Assembly: GCF_007833165.1 (NCBI RefSeq)
Contig: NZ_VOBQ01000015.1
Location: 156,238 to 220,237 of the forward strand
Origin: Caenimonas sedimenti
Lineage (GTDB): Bacteria > Pseudomonadota > Gammaproteobacteria > Burkholderiales > Burkholderiaceae_C
Direction of reading: 5' to 3'
Length of the DNA: 64,000 nucleotides
Below are positions 7,933 to 16,537 of this stretch, piece by piece. The notes below the pieces were generated by a model. It made no database searches and had not been told where the DNA came from. It was given only the letters and a program-made list of their open reading frames with translations. Every line of letters begins with the position of its first letter. The first letter of the stretch is position 1. The position numbers and the translations under genes are program-made.

Positions 7933-9975
7933 TCAATCAGGATGCGTCTGCGACGTCCAGCGATTCCACGCCTCGCAGACCATCACCATCGCCAGCGTAT
8001 CCAATTCGCAATACCTGAGCAACGCCGCTTCGATCGAATGCCGCTCCTGTGGCGCGAGATCCTCGAACTGCAATCTGGCATAGGCTGCCATCGCCGCGCC
8101 GCCCTGTCTGAGTTCCAGGTCTTCGTCCGCCTCCAGCGCATCGATCGCCTCACGTGTCACGTCCTTGAACACCGGCGGCAGCATGCAGTACGGATCCACC
8201 ACAGCCCCGTCCACCTCATGCCACCAGGCCTGATCCACGAAGTTGAGGCTGGGTATCCCGCCCTTTGCCCCGTAGATCGGACTTGCGTACCGCGACTGCA
8301 GATATTCGGAGGCCTGCATCACCGCCGGCAGCACCTTCTTGATCGAGCTGCTCCCTTTGGTTGCAGGATGGAAGAAGGCTTTCTCGGCAAGTCGGCAAAG
8401 ATCGACCATGGCACGGTGCCCGACCTCGGCGCCAGGGTTGTCATGCGGGTTCTTCGCTGAGTCCTTCGGGATCTTTCTGGTCGTCAGGCTGCGAATAAAG
8501 ATGGCCAGTTCGGCAATGTCAGGCGGCGGCGAGGCATCCTGCTCCAGCTCCTCGAGAATCGCGTTGAGCGTCGTGTTCTCATGGGGGGACCACATGAACA
8601 CAGTTCCCGTGGTCCCCAGTGCGGCCCGCAGGGCTCGCACGAAGTCGTAGTTTGGCTTCCTGCCCGGGGTGGTGCTGAGGAACTGGGTTCGGTGCTCGAC
8701 TTCCCCGTCGTGGTCGATCACATGATGGGAGAACTGGAACGCGATATTTTCATACGGCCTTTGGCCCGCGAAAAACGGGATCGCAACACGAGATGTCTCA
8801 AAGTCGATGAAGTGCAACGGGTGCACCCATCTGGTCATCTCCTTTCGCATCAGGGCGGTGTCGATGAAGAAGTCCGGCCCGCCAGGCCATTGCCCCGTCA
8901 CCTGCATCGCCTGTCGGCGGCCCCGCGTCAGACCATCTGCACTGTCCCCCAGGTCACCCGGGTTGCCCAAGGCATCGAGCGGAACATCGGCCAGTCGCAG
9001 CACGCCACGCTCGATCAATGCCTGCCTGCCACGGAAGCTCCACAGGTCCAACACGGTGCCCCGAGCGATGTCGGCTGTACTGAGTCCGCCGGCCTCGCGC
9101 CAACATTCGTGCAGTCCGCTGCGTAGATCCGTGTCACGCGTGCCTGGCGGTTCCGCGCGGAATTCGCATTTCGCGCACTGGGCGCCGATGGCCGGGCGGA
9201 TACGCTCGTCCGCGCGGTAGCGTTCCGCCCAAGTGGCTGCGAGTTCGGCGAGCGTTCCCGTCACCCCGGGCGCGTCGATCAGGGCGCCAAGGATCTCGTC
9301 AACCAGGTCGTCCACGTTCACGCACGTCAAGACTGGTGTGCCGATCGAACGCTCGTCCGTGCCCGGGGCCGCCGTCACCTGGGGTCGCCCTTGCGCACGG
9401 CGGATCCTGAAGCGCTGGTTCAGCCCGTCGATCGAGCAAGCCTTGGACTTGTCAATGAGCATCAGGAAGCTGCTGGGCTGCAAGTGCGGGTAAGCCAGGC
9501 CCAGCACGTAGTGTTGAAACGCCACATCCTGCAGGTAGGGGCGCATCTCGCCCTGGATGTGGCCTCGTTCGCCGCGGAATCCCCGGTGTGCCGTGGAATC
9601 AAATGACTTGGCCTTCACCTCGATCAGCTCGATGCGTGTCCCGTTCTTGCGCAGCACGTCGACCCGCACGAACAGATTGCCGTGGCGTATGGCGGCCTCG
9701 AACAGGGTGACGCTGTCTCGCTCCAGCATGCGCTCGGTCTCCGTGACCTGTTCGTCGTGGCTCGTTTGGATGATTTCGATGCCTTCGGGAAACATCAGCT
9801 TGGCGAGTTCCCCAACCTGAAAGCCCCCTTCCGCCAGCGCCTGCAGAAATTCGTCATCGAGATTGCCATCGGCGTACAAGTCCTTCTTGCCCGTATAGAA
9901 CAGTTTGGTCGGGCAATCGAGTGCCAGCTTGAAGCGGGACTTGGTGAGATAGCGGGGCGGCTGTTCGCTGGGCAT
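7933..9975 (-). CDS. DUF2779 protein: Cas4/RecB-like nuclease region joined to a DEDD-type exonuclease-like region
   Basis: 680 aa from ATG 9975 (GAGGAAAC upstream; an earlier GTG at 10017 is less likely). Residues 15-310 look like a Cas4/RecB-type PD-(D/E)xK module: a first Cys in LALDCPTKLF, RVDVLRKNG then IEVKAKS (Asp near 103 and Glu-x-Lys near 119), and a Cys cluster CAKCEF ... HECW that with the first Cys could hold an Fe-S cluster. The second half has HFIDFETS (near 390) and ends with YCELDTLAMV (near 658), the D-x-E and Y-x3-D spacing of DEDDy 3'-5' exonucleases. The family is widespread but uncharacterised. It is divergent from a WYL regulator and heads a probable operon with the 510-aa gene. 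Nuclease activity is inferred from motifs only. Confidence 0.85.
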   Translation of the reverse strand: MPSEQPPRYLTKSRFKLALDCPTKLFYTGKKDLYADGNLDDEFLQALAEGGFQVGELAKLMFPEGIEIIQTSHDEQVTETERMLERDSVTLFEAAIRHGNLFVRVDVLRKNGTRIELIEVKAKSFDSTAHRGFRGERGHIQGEMRPYLQDVAFQHYVLGLAYPHLQPSSFLMLIDKSKACSIDGLNQRFRIRRAQGRPQVTAAPGTDERSIGTPVLTCVNVDDLVDEILGALIDAPGVTGTLAELAATWAERYRADERIRPAIGAQCAKCEFRAEPPGTRDTDLRSGLHECWREAGGLSTADIARGTVLDLWSFRGRQALIERGVLRLADVPLDALGNPGDLGDSADGLTRGRRQAMQVTGQWPGGPDFFIDTALMRKEMTRWVHPLHFIDFETSRVAIPFFAGQRPYENIAFQFSHHVIDHDGEVEHRTQFLSTTPGRKPNYDFVRALRAALGTTGTVFMWSPHENTTLNAILEELEQDASPPPDIAELAIFIRSLTTRKIPKDSAKNPHDNPGAEVGHRAMVDLCRLAEKAFFHPATKGSSSIKKVLPAVMQASEYLQSRYASPIYGAKGGIPSLNFVDQAWWHEVDGAVVDPYCMLPPVFKDVTREAIDALEADEDLELRQGGAAMAAYARLQFEDLAPQERHSIEAALLRYCELDTLAMVMVCEAWNRWTSQTHPD

Positions 9976-10055
9976 GCGTTTCCTCGATCCACCTAGTGTG
10001 CTGGCAAGCGGCGACAAAATCTATCGCGCCCGAGGGTTGGCGAAATTGAGCGTCC

Positions 10056-11129
10056 ATGCCAGTTCGTCGAGAATCGGACAAGCTCTCGACGACTTGGCCC
10101 ATGAAACTGGACGTTCTTCTCAACATGCTGGAGGTGCTTCCGCTGCACCCGGCCGAAGCCCTCGCCGTGCAGGAAGTCTGTGATCGGTACTACCGGCGCT
10201 TCCCGCCGGCCGCCGGCTTGCGGCCTGAATCCCTTCGCACGAACATCCGTCGCTACCTGCAATCGATGCGGGACGATCGACTGGTGGCCGTGGTGGAAGC
10301 CGACCACGCGAGATCCGAGCCGGGCTACTACATCCGGGCGGCATCGATCCCCAGCCACTTCATGAACAGCAAGGTGGCGCTTGGCTTGCTCTGGAGCCGT
10401 CGCCTGCTCGCACCGCTGGTGCCCGCGCTGGCCGACGCAGAGCCGGCGCAACTGGCCGACGCCGCGAGCTTGTCGGAAAGCGAGCGCATCCTGCTTCGTC
10501 GCGTCCGCATCGTTCCCGACGGCGTCGGGCGCCTCGATGCCGCCATCCACCCCGGGCACTTGCGGAGTGCGGCCGATGCCTTGCAGAGTGGCCACATGAT
10601 CGAGCTGCGGTATGACTCCCGTTCCGGGGGGCCGCAGGTGCACCGCCTGAGCGTCCTTGGCCTGGCCGCGAAGGACGGCACGATCTATCTGGTGGGGACA
10701 ACGGGAATGGAAGCGCCGCCTCGGCACTACGCGCTCCATCGAGTCCGAGGCATCGAACTCCTGAAGGAGCGGGCCGATCTTCGGCCCGATTTCGACATCG
10801 ACGACTACGTCTCGCAGCATCACCAGTTCTCGCACAAGCTGGAGGCCGGTTCCGCGGCGATCAGGCTGGAACTGCTTGTGCACCGCGATGCGCTGTTCCA
10901 TTTCATCGAGCGACCTTTGATGGGCCAGGACCCCATCGACGAGGCAGCCTTGTCCGTGGACGGGGACTGGGTACCGGTCACCGCCACGGTGCCGGACACG
11001 GTGCAACTGGCCCCATTTCTCTGGAGCCATGCCGGCTGGGTGCGCGTCCAGGGGCCGCCAACGATCAGGAAGCGCGTGAGCGAGGGCCTGCGCGCGGCCG
11101 CACTGCTCTATTCTGCGGACCCGGTCTAG
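10056..11129 (+). CDS. WYL-domain transcriptional regulator
   Basis: 357 aa. The first 90 residues form a winged helix (VLPLHPAEALAVQEVCDRYY, LRTNIRRYLQSMRDDRLVAVV). The middle (about 180-245) is the WYL beta-barrel: MIELRYDSRSGGPQVHRLSVLGL, DGTIYLVGTT, HYALHRVRGIELL. The rest is the WCX extension. WYL proteins sense nucleic acid or nucleotide ligands, and relatives such as BrxR/CapW repress phage-defence operons. Here the gene is divergent from the DUF2779 operon with only 80 bases between starts, a layout that suggests it controls that operon. A second in-frame ATG at 10101 is possible; neither start has a clear ribosome site. Confidence 0.85.
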   Translation: MPVRRESDKLSTTWPMKLDVLLNMLEVLPLHPAEALAVQEVCDRYYRRFPPAAGLRPESLRTNIRRYLQSMRDDRLVAVVEADHARSEPGYYIRAASIPSHFMNSKVALGLLWSRRLLAPLVPALADAEPAQLADAASLSESERILLRRVRIVPDGVGRLDAAIHPGHLRSAADALQSGHMIELRYDSRSGGPQVHRLSVLGLAAKDGTIYLVGTTGMEAPPRHYALHRVRGIELLKERADLRPDFDIDDYVSQHHQFSHKLEAGSAAIRLELLVHRDALFHFIERPLMGQDPIDEAALSVDGDWVPVTATVPDTVQLAPFLWSHAGWVRVQGPPTIRKRVSEGLRAAALLYSADPV

Positions 11130-11152
11130 CGCGGACCGGCCGCAACGCGGCA

Positions 11153-11452
11153 TCATCGGCTCGGCTTCCGGTGCCACCAGTCGCGAACGTCACGCGCGAT
11201 CATGATGGCCAGCAAGACCTGCAGGACTGCCCAGAGAACGGCGACGACCAGGCAGAAGGCTTCGACCAGCAACCATCCCGGGAATCCCAGGGTATCGATC
11301 GGATGCCACTTGGTGGAGTCCCGCAAGTATCGGGTGCGCAGGCTGTCGCGCACCTCGACCACCACCTCCGTCGCCTTCACGGCGAGCCAGACACCACCGA
11401 ATATGGCGGCAACCGTCAGCCCCGCAATCGCCAAACCGCTCAGTGCATTCAT
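11153..11452 (-). CDS. Small two-helix membrane protein
   Basis: 99 aa. The first helix is about residues 5-25 (LAIAGLTVAAIFGGVWLAVK) and the second about 62-85 (VEAFCLVVAVLWAVLQVLLA), separated by a polar loop with KWHPIDTLG. A strong ribosome site (AAGGAG, eight bases before the ATG) supports the call. No family is recognised. It lies tail-to-tail with the WYL regulator, 23 bases away, and head-to-head with the 91-aa gene across a region with a long dyad. Confidence 0.65.
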   Translation of the reverse strand: MNALSGLAIAGLTVAAIFGGVWLAVKATEVVVEVRDSLRTRYLRDSTKWHPIDTLGFPGWLLVEAFCLVVAVLWAVLQVLLAIMIARDVRDWWHRKPSR

Positions 11453-11516
11453 CGTTGCTCCTTCCCGCTGGATGCAGGCTTGGGGAGCGATCCTCGGTCC
11501 ACATCACGACAAATGG

Positions 11517-11579
11517 TGTCCGCGCAGGTTGCGAAACTCCAACGATGCGCGACAGGCTTTGTCGCAACCGCCCCGGACA
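11517..11579. promoter_or_regulatory. Long symmetric dyad between two divergent small genes
   Basis: The left arm is TGTCCG-N4-GGTTGCGA (11517-11534) and the right arm TCGCAACC-N4-CGGACA (11562-11579). All 14 arm bases match and the internal gaps have equal size. It sits between the start of the membrane protein gene (11452) and the 91-aa gene (11613). It could be an operator for a dimeric or tetrameric regulator, or a hairpin in the leader of either gene. Confidence 0.5.
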
Positions 11580-11612
11580 CTCCTGCCTGTTCATTCACCA
11601 GCAAGGAGAACC

Positions 11613-11888
11613 ATGCCCCAGACTATTCGCCGCGTTGCCGCCTCATCGGCCAGCCCCACTTGCGCAGGGACACCCCGCACCGAGGACGAGGCTGCGGAGG
11701 TCATGTGGGACCACTACCGCACTCACAAGCAGCAACTTGTTGGCAGCATCAGCGAGTCGCGCGCTTTCATCTTGGCGCAGCTGATGGCCGGCTTGCCGGT
11801 CGAAGACGTGTTCGCCCCCTTCGTGAAGCCGATCAATGTGGCGAAGTCGCTGGCGCTTCCCGCACGAACCCCCGCAAGAACCCACTGA
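11613..11888 (+). CDS. Small hypothetical protein, 91 aa
   Basis: ATG 11613 follows AAGGAG with five bases between. The product begins MPQTIRRVAAS and has a helical centre (TEDEAAEVMWDHYRTHKQQL, then AFILAQLMAGLPVEDVF). No signal peptide, membrane helix or known domain is visible. Its last 56 bases overlap the end of the convergent LysR gene. The good ribosome site and coding-like centre support expression, but I know no family for it. Confidence 0.5.
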   Translation: MPQTIRRVAASSASPTCAGTPRTEDEAAEVMWDHYRTHKQQLVGSISESRAFILAQLMAGLPVEDVFAPFVKPINVAKSLALPARTPARTH

Positions 11889-12792
11889 ACACCCCCGCCG
11901 CCTCCCCCATCCCCACCACCGGCTGCAAGATCCCCAGTGGCCGCATCGCCGGCAAGCCCGGCACAGGCAGCTCCACCAGCTCCCCGTTCTCCAACATCGG
12001 CCGTGCCAGCTGCACCGCGACCAGCAACAACAAGTCGCGCTGGCGCAGCAGCCACCACGTCATCGTCAGCGAATAGGACACCAGCGGATAGATGGCCGGC
12101 ACCTCCGGCAGGCTCGCCGCGAACTCGTCGTGGTGCGCGCGGACGGCCGAACCGGCGGGCAGCACCAGCCAAACCTCCTTGGCCAGCCGCGCGGGCGAGA
12201 TCTTCCGCACCTTGGCGAGTGGATGCGCCGCCCGGCAGACGGCAGCGATGCGGTCTTGCCGCAGCGGATGGAACTCCCAACCCGCGGGCATCGCCTGCGG
12301 CTGGCGGCACACCACCACGTCAACCTCGCCGCGCGCCACCGCCAACAACTGGTCTTCGCCCTCGGCTTCGCGCAACTGCACCTGGATGCGCGGATGCCGG
12401 TCCGCGAAGGCCGGCAGCGCCTGCACCAGCACGCCATGGATCGCGGCGGCGGAACCGATCATGCGCACCACGCCTTCGCCGCGCTGGCGATGCGCCAGCA
12501 CCACGTCGGCGCTCTCGGCCACGCGCAGCAGCATCTGCCGCGCGGCCGGCAACAGGCCCACGCAGGCGGCAGTCGGCCGCACGCCGCGCGCATGGCGTTC
12601 GAACAACTTGACCTCAAGCAGGGCTTCGAGCGCCGCCAGGCTTTGCGTGACGGACGATTGCGTGAGGCCCACGACCTCGGCGGTGCGCTGCACGCTGCCC
12701 AGCTCGGCCAGCAGCAGCAGCACCTGCACGTGACGGAACTTGCCGCGCGCCAGCAGGCGGTTGAGCAAGGCGGTGGCGGAGGTGGGCTGCAA
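11833..12792 (-). CDS. LysR-family transcriptional regulator
   Basis: 319 aa. The N-terminal winged helix is at about residues 18-80 (FRHVQVLLLLAELGSVQRTAEVVGLTQSSVTQSL, described here by its parts LAELGSVQRTAEVVGL and QSSVTQSLAALE), followed by the linker helix and a type-2 periplasmic-binding-like effector domain from about 105. The start is a TTG without an obvious ribosome site, so a few residues are uncertain. It is divergent from the Bug-type receptor gene, and a TATCGG/CCGATA pair (12795-12800, 12837-12842) lies between them. Control of the receptor-hydrolase pair is likely by context, with an unknown inducer. Confidence 0.85.
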   Translation of the reverse strand: MQPTSATALLNRLLARGKFRHVQVLLLLAELGSVQRTAEVVGLTQSSVTQSLAALEALLEVKLFERHARGVRPTAACVGLLPAARQMLLRVAESADVVLAHRQRGEGVVRMIGSAAAIHGVLVQALPAFADRHPRIQVQLREAEGEDQLLAVARGEVDVVVCRQPQAMPAGWEFHPLRQDRIAAVCRAAHPLAKVRKISPARLAKEVWLVLPAGSAVRAHHDEFAASLPEVPAIYPLVSYSLTMTWWLLRQRDLLLLVAVQLARPMLENGELVELPVPGLPAMRPLGILQPVVGMGEAAGVFSGFLRGFVREAPATSPH

Positions 12793-12919
12793 GGTATCGG
12801 AGAGTCTAATGGCTGACCCGCAGAATTAATTTGTCCCCGATAGCTCGCGCCGCCAAGATGCCGGCACCCAAGGACCGCCCGAGAACCCCCAAAAGGGCGG
12901 CTAAACCGGAGACAAGCCC

Positions 12920-13888
12920 ATGCGAACCTTCATCGCCGCCGCGCTCGCGGCCTTCACCGCGCTGGCCGCGCCCGCTGCCCTGGCGCAAGCCGACTGGCCC
13001 GCGCGCCCTGTCAAGATCATCGTGCCGGCGCCCGCCGCGGGCCCGTTCGATCGCATCATCCGCCCGCTGGCGCAGCACATGGCTGGCACGCTCAAGCAGT
13101 CGGTGATCGTGGAGAACCGGCCCAGCGCCGGCAACATCGTGGGCACGCAGGCCGGCGCCACCGCGCCTGCCGACGGCTACACGCTCACCATGACCGGCAT
13201 GCTCAACACCATCGCGCAGGGCATGTACGAGAACGTGCCGTTCGACATCGTGAAGGACTTCGCGCACATCGCCGCCATCGGCGAAGGCGCGCAATGGCTG
13301 GTGGCGCGGCCCGACGCGGGCTACGGCACCTTCGCCGACTTCGTGGCCGCCGCCAAGAAGGAGCCGGGCAAGATCAACTACGCCACCTCGGGCGCGGGCA
13401 GCACCGGCCACCTGGTGATGGAGCAGCTGCAGCACGCCGCCGGCGTGCAACTGACCCACGTGCCCTACAAGGGCGGCGCGCCCGCGCTGCAAGACGTGCT
13501 GGCCGGCGTGGTGCCGCTCACGGTGATTCCGCAGAATGCGGCGCTGATGCATGTGCAGAGCGGCAAGCTGAAGGTGCTGGCCGTCTCCAGCAAGGAGCGC
13601 AGCCCGGCGGCGCCGCAGGTGCCCACCTTCCAGGAGCTGGGTTATCCGCAGCTCACCATCAATTCCTGGGTCGGCCTCTCGGCGCCCAAGGGCACGCCCG
13701 CGCCCATCGTGCAGAAGGTCAACGCCGCCGTGCAGGCCGCGCTGCGCGACCCGGCGCTGCTGAAGCAACTGGAGTCCGAAGGCATGGTCACGCTGTCGGC
13801 CGGGCCGGAGCAATACACGCAACTGGTGCGCACCGACACCGAGCGCTGGGGCCAGCTGGTGAAAGCCCTCAACCTCAAGGCCAACTGA
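12920..13888 (+). CDS. Bug/TctC-family periplasmic solute-binding protein
   Basis: 322 aa, typical for the family. A Sec signal peptide ends at about residue 23 (AAPAALAQA). The mature part begins WPARPVKIIVPAPAAGPFD, the usual Bug N-terminus, with the ligand loops ENRPSAGNIVGTQAGA and YATSGAGSTGHLV. Bug proteins bind carboxylates and related compounds, some feeding tripartite tricarboxylate transporters; no TctA/TctB gene is nearby, as is common for the large Bug families of Burkholderiales. GGAGAC precedes the ATG. It is two bases upstream of a hydrolase gene and divergent from a LysR gene, so the three probably deal with one ester or lactone substrate (inference). Confidence 0.9.
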   Translation: MRTFIAAALAAFTALAAPAALAQADWPARPVKIIVPAPAAGPFDRIIRPLAQHMAGTLKQSVIVENRPSAGNIVGTQAGATAPADGYTLTMTGMLNTIAQGMYENVPFDIVKDFAHIAAIGEGAQWLVARPDAGYGTFADFVAAAKKEPGKINYATSGAGSTGHLVMEQLQHAAGVQLTHVPYKGGAPALQDVLAGVVPLTVIPQNAALMHVQSGKLKVLAVSSKERSPAAPQVPTFQELGYPQLTINSWVGLSAPKGTPAPIVQKVNAAVQAALRDPALLKQLESEGMVTLSAGPEQYTQLVRTDTERWGQLVKALNLKAN

Positions 13889-13890
13889 AG

Positions 13891-14727
13891 ATGGCGTTCC
13901 TGCAAAACGGGGGGCGGCGCATCTACTGGGAACGCCACGGGGAGCCGCAAGACCCGGCCATCCTGTTCATGCACGGCGCCGGCTCCAATGCCGCCACCTG
14001 GTGGCAGCAGCTGCCGGCGTTCCAGGCGAGCGGTTTCACCTGCCTGACGATGGACATCCGCTGCTTCGGCCGCTCCGCCGCGCCGCTGGACGAGTTCACC
14101 TTCGAGCACATGGTGGCCGACGCGCTGGCCGTGCTGGATGCGGCCGAAGTGAAGAGCGCCGCGGTGGCCGGCCAGTCGCTGGGCGGCATGATCGCGCTGC
14201 GCATGGCCCTGCAGCACCCGGAGCGGGTGCGCGCCTTCATCTCCTGCGATTCATCGCTGGGCGTGGACCACCCGGGCGTGCTGGAGACGATCCGCAGCCG
14301 GCAGATCACCATGCAGGCCGCGAGCATCGAGCAGCGCTCGCTGGGGCCGTGGTTCCTGGCGAACCATCCGGACAAGGCCGCGCTGTATGCGCAGATCAAT
14401 CACTTCAACCCGAGCGCGCACAGCGTGCCGGCGGCAGAGTGGGGTGGGGCGCTGGGGCGGTTGATGGAGCCGGGGCAGCTGCTGCCGATGGAGGCGTTGC
14501 TTGGCGTCACGCAGCCCACGCTGTTCGTGGTGGGCCGGCAGGATCCGATTGTTTCGCCGGAGGTGACGCGGGAGTTTGCGGGGCGGGTGCCGGGAAGCGA
14601 TGTGGTGGTGGTCGAGGACTCGGGGCACTCGGCGTACTTCGAGCAGCCTGGGCGGTTCAATGCGGGGGTGCTGGGGTTTCTGAAGGCTCGGCTACTTCAG
14701 GAGCTCAGTACAGGTGTTGGAGGCTGA
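13891..14727 (+). CDS. Alpha/beta-fold hydrolase
   Basis: 278 aa. The oxyanion-hole motif is LFMHGAGSNAATWW, the nucleophile elbow is AGQSLGGMIAL (Ser near residue 98), an acid follows in VGRQDPIVS and the catalytic His in EDSGHSAYFEQP. This is the full triad order of 3-oxoadipate enol-lactonase/haloperoxidase-like hydrolases. The ATG lies two bases after the TGA of the solute receptor, with its ribosome site inside that gene, so the two are co-translated. The substrate is unknown; a carboxylate ester or lactone taken up with the help of the receptor is a reasonable guess. Confidence 0.88.
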   Translation: MAFLQNGGRRIYWERHGEPQDPAILFMHGAGSNAATWWQQLPAFQASGFTCLTMDIRCFGRSAAPLDEFTFEHMVADALAVLDAAEVKSAAVAGQSLGGMIALRMALQHPERVRAFISCDSSLGVDHPGVLETIRSRQITMQAASIEQRSLGPWFLANHPDKAALYAQINHFNPSAHSVPAAEWGGALGRLMEPGQLLPMEALLGVTQPTLFVVGRQDPIVSPEVTREFAGRVPGSDVVVVEDSGHSAYFEQPGRFNAGVLGFLKARLLQELSTGVGG

Positions 14728-14963
14728 GCGCTGAGCGCGACAGTGACTGCGCCGAACCTTGAGGCCGTCGAACTCAAGAGGAGCCGGATGCCACCGCATC
14801 GCCAGATGTTCGCAAACATGGCCGCGGCGCGCGCGCCGACAGCTTGGCCGGTGCCGCCAACCGCACAGGCCCCCGGGTGAGCCGGACCACCGGGTTCACT
14901 GCAGGGGGCCGGTGTCGTGGACCGAGTCACGATCGTCAGAGCATGACGAAGACTAGAGGGCCG

Positions 14964-16061
14964 CTATCGACGAAGCTCGCCTTTGATTTGATCGGAAATT
15001 CTTGACAAGAACTGCTGCTCAATTCTGAACTCCACCTTACCCTGTCCTTCAGAGACACTGAAATTTGGCCTGTCAAGCATTCCGACACGTTCGACAACGA
15101 ATGCAAGTGTTGGATCCACAGTTCCACGGACCGCGATGCAGTGCACGGACACTGAAGATTGCAATTCCAAATTAGAAAGTCGACTCCCTAGGTCGGCTGG
15201 TTCGGCGGCAAAGATCATCGGCTCTATGACGTGCCTTTGCTCCTCCGCGATGGTGAGTCTGCCGCTTCCGTCTTCCTTGACCTGCACACTGCGTATGAGC
15301 AGGAAATCGCCGCAGTAGTCCTGCTTCAAGACAAACTGGGGCGCTGAGAGTCGCAAGTCTTCTCCGGAAAATGCGGCCTCCCAAATATAGAACGTGACGT
15401 CGCCCAACTTAGCGAAACGACCATCTGTCCTGTGGGCAACCTCGTAGCCTCCTCCAAAAAAATGTCGAATCGTCGGCGCTGCGTCTCCACCGTGAAACTC
15501 GGCCCGCAATAGCATGGAACCAAATAGGTGACCTGTGAGTTGAGCAATGTCTACTGCATTCGCGTGACCAAACTGAGGAGCGATTCGCGGTGCATGAGCG
15601 GCAGCTTCGCGCATGGCAAAGGACCCGGATCCTCCTGCAACGATCGTCCCGAATCTCGTGTTGTACTGTCGCTCTGCTTGGTATCCAAATTGTCGGACGT
15701 ATCCTCCCTCATGGACCCAGCCCACGAATTCATTGCCATGCGCCTTGACGTCAGTATGGCGCTGGAAGAACTTCACCACTTCATCGGCTGAAGGAACGCG
15801 GTACCCGAGCCACTCGCGTAAGTCGTGCAGGGCGACGCGCGCGCTGACCCAACTACCAGCCCACGCAATGACGCAATCGTCATTTACCAATACGACCTTT
15901 TGCTTGAGCCCGGCAATCGCCCATGCACCACCAAAAAAGTCAGAAGCGTCACCGAGCGCGGGGATAGGCACGGCGCCCGGAATGACAGTGGCGCGGGTAA
16001 CGAGCAGGTCGCCTATGACGACCGGGATCTCCCCGCAACTGAGGGCTGCTATTGCTGTCAT
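14964..16061 (-). CDS. Hypothetical protein with an Ntn-hydrolase-like N-terminus
   Basis: 365 aa from ATG 16061, preferred over ATG 16145 because GGAG lies seven bases upstream and the protein then starts MTAIAALSCGEIPVVIGD. That opening, followed by VVLVNDDCVIAWAGS, resembles the first strands of proteasome-like Ntn-hydrolases, in which the Thr after Met becomes the nucleophile. The rest (HGNEFVGWVHEGG, FGTIVAGGSGSF) fits such a fold loosely. This is inference from pattern; no exact family is recognised. It is the first gene of an A+T-richer block and has no same-strand neighbour close by. Confidence 0.65.
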   Translation of the reverse strand: MTAIAALSCGEIPVVIGDLLVTRATVIPGAVPIPALGDASDFFGGAWAIAGLKQKVVLVNDDCVIAWAGSWVSARVALHDLREWLGYRVPSADEVVKFFQRHTDVKAHGNEFVGWVHEGGYVRQFGYQAERQYNTRFGTIVAGGSGSFAMREAAAHAPRIAPQFGHANAVDIAQLTGHLFGSMLLRAEFHGGDAAPTIRHFFGGGYEVAHRTDGRFAKLGDVTFYIWEAAFSGEDLRLSAPQFVLKQDYCGDFLLIRSVQVKEDGSGRLTIAEEQRHVIEPMIFAAEPADLGSRLSNLELQSSVSVHCIAVRGTVDPTLAFVVERVGMLDRPNFSVSEGQGKVEFRIEQQFLSRISDQIKGELRR

Positions 16062-16537
16062 TTCAGCTCCGCGGACTGTCCTTCTGAAACTTTGGCAAGG
16101 CTCCGCTTTAGTCATTTCTGGGCGAAAATCGAATCTGAACCCCATTCACTCTGTGAACGTCTGATGAGGGGCCGCGCCTGCGATGCCGAATACCTTGGCT
16201 GCCTAAGAAAAATTAAACCCGCCCCGAAAATCCAAGGAGTGCAATCGAGGGTAGTCCTCCAACAACTCTGGCAGCTTTCGGACAATACCCTGGATCGCCG
16301 CACCTGTCTCGGCATCTAAGTCGTCCAATCGGACTGATCCATCATCTCCGGCGCCAAGCTTGCGAGCCGTTTGCGAGCGAAGTATGCTGCCATGGATGCT
16401 TTCGGGAGCACCTGCGATTCTTGGACACGAAGAAGCTTGGCGTCGCAACCTTCGCGACTGCGACCTAGGCAGCGGGAAGCGAACTTGGAGTGCCAGTGGC
16501 GTGTGTAGTTGGATGATCTGAAGGGGAGGATCTAACC
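16062..16537. other. Gene-poor stretch with a possible gene remnant
   Basis: No convincing complete gene is visible. On the minus strand, a frame ending at 16203 has a coding-like end of about 50 residues (GSVRLDDLDAETGAAI, then ELLEDYPRLHSLDF), but its upstream part looks random and no good start is seen. It may be the tail of a decayed gene. The ribosome site of the next rightward gene (GGGGAGG) closes the stretch. Confidence 0.3.

Noticed and set aside
12795..12842. LysR operator between the LysR and Bug genes
   Set aside because: TATCGG and CCGATA are 36 bases apart with short arms. I mention the pair in the LysR entry but do not call it a site.
14728..14963. Small gene or attachment site left of the A+T-rich block
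   Set aside because: Short frames here lack start signals, and no direct repeat of the glnS end was found by eye.
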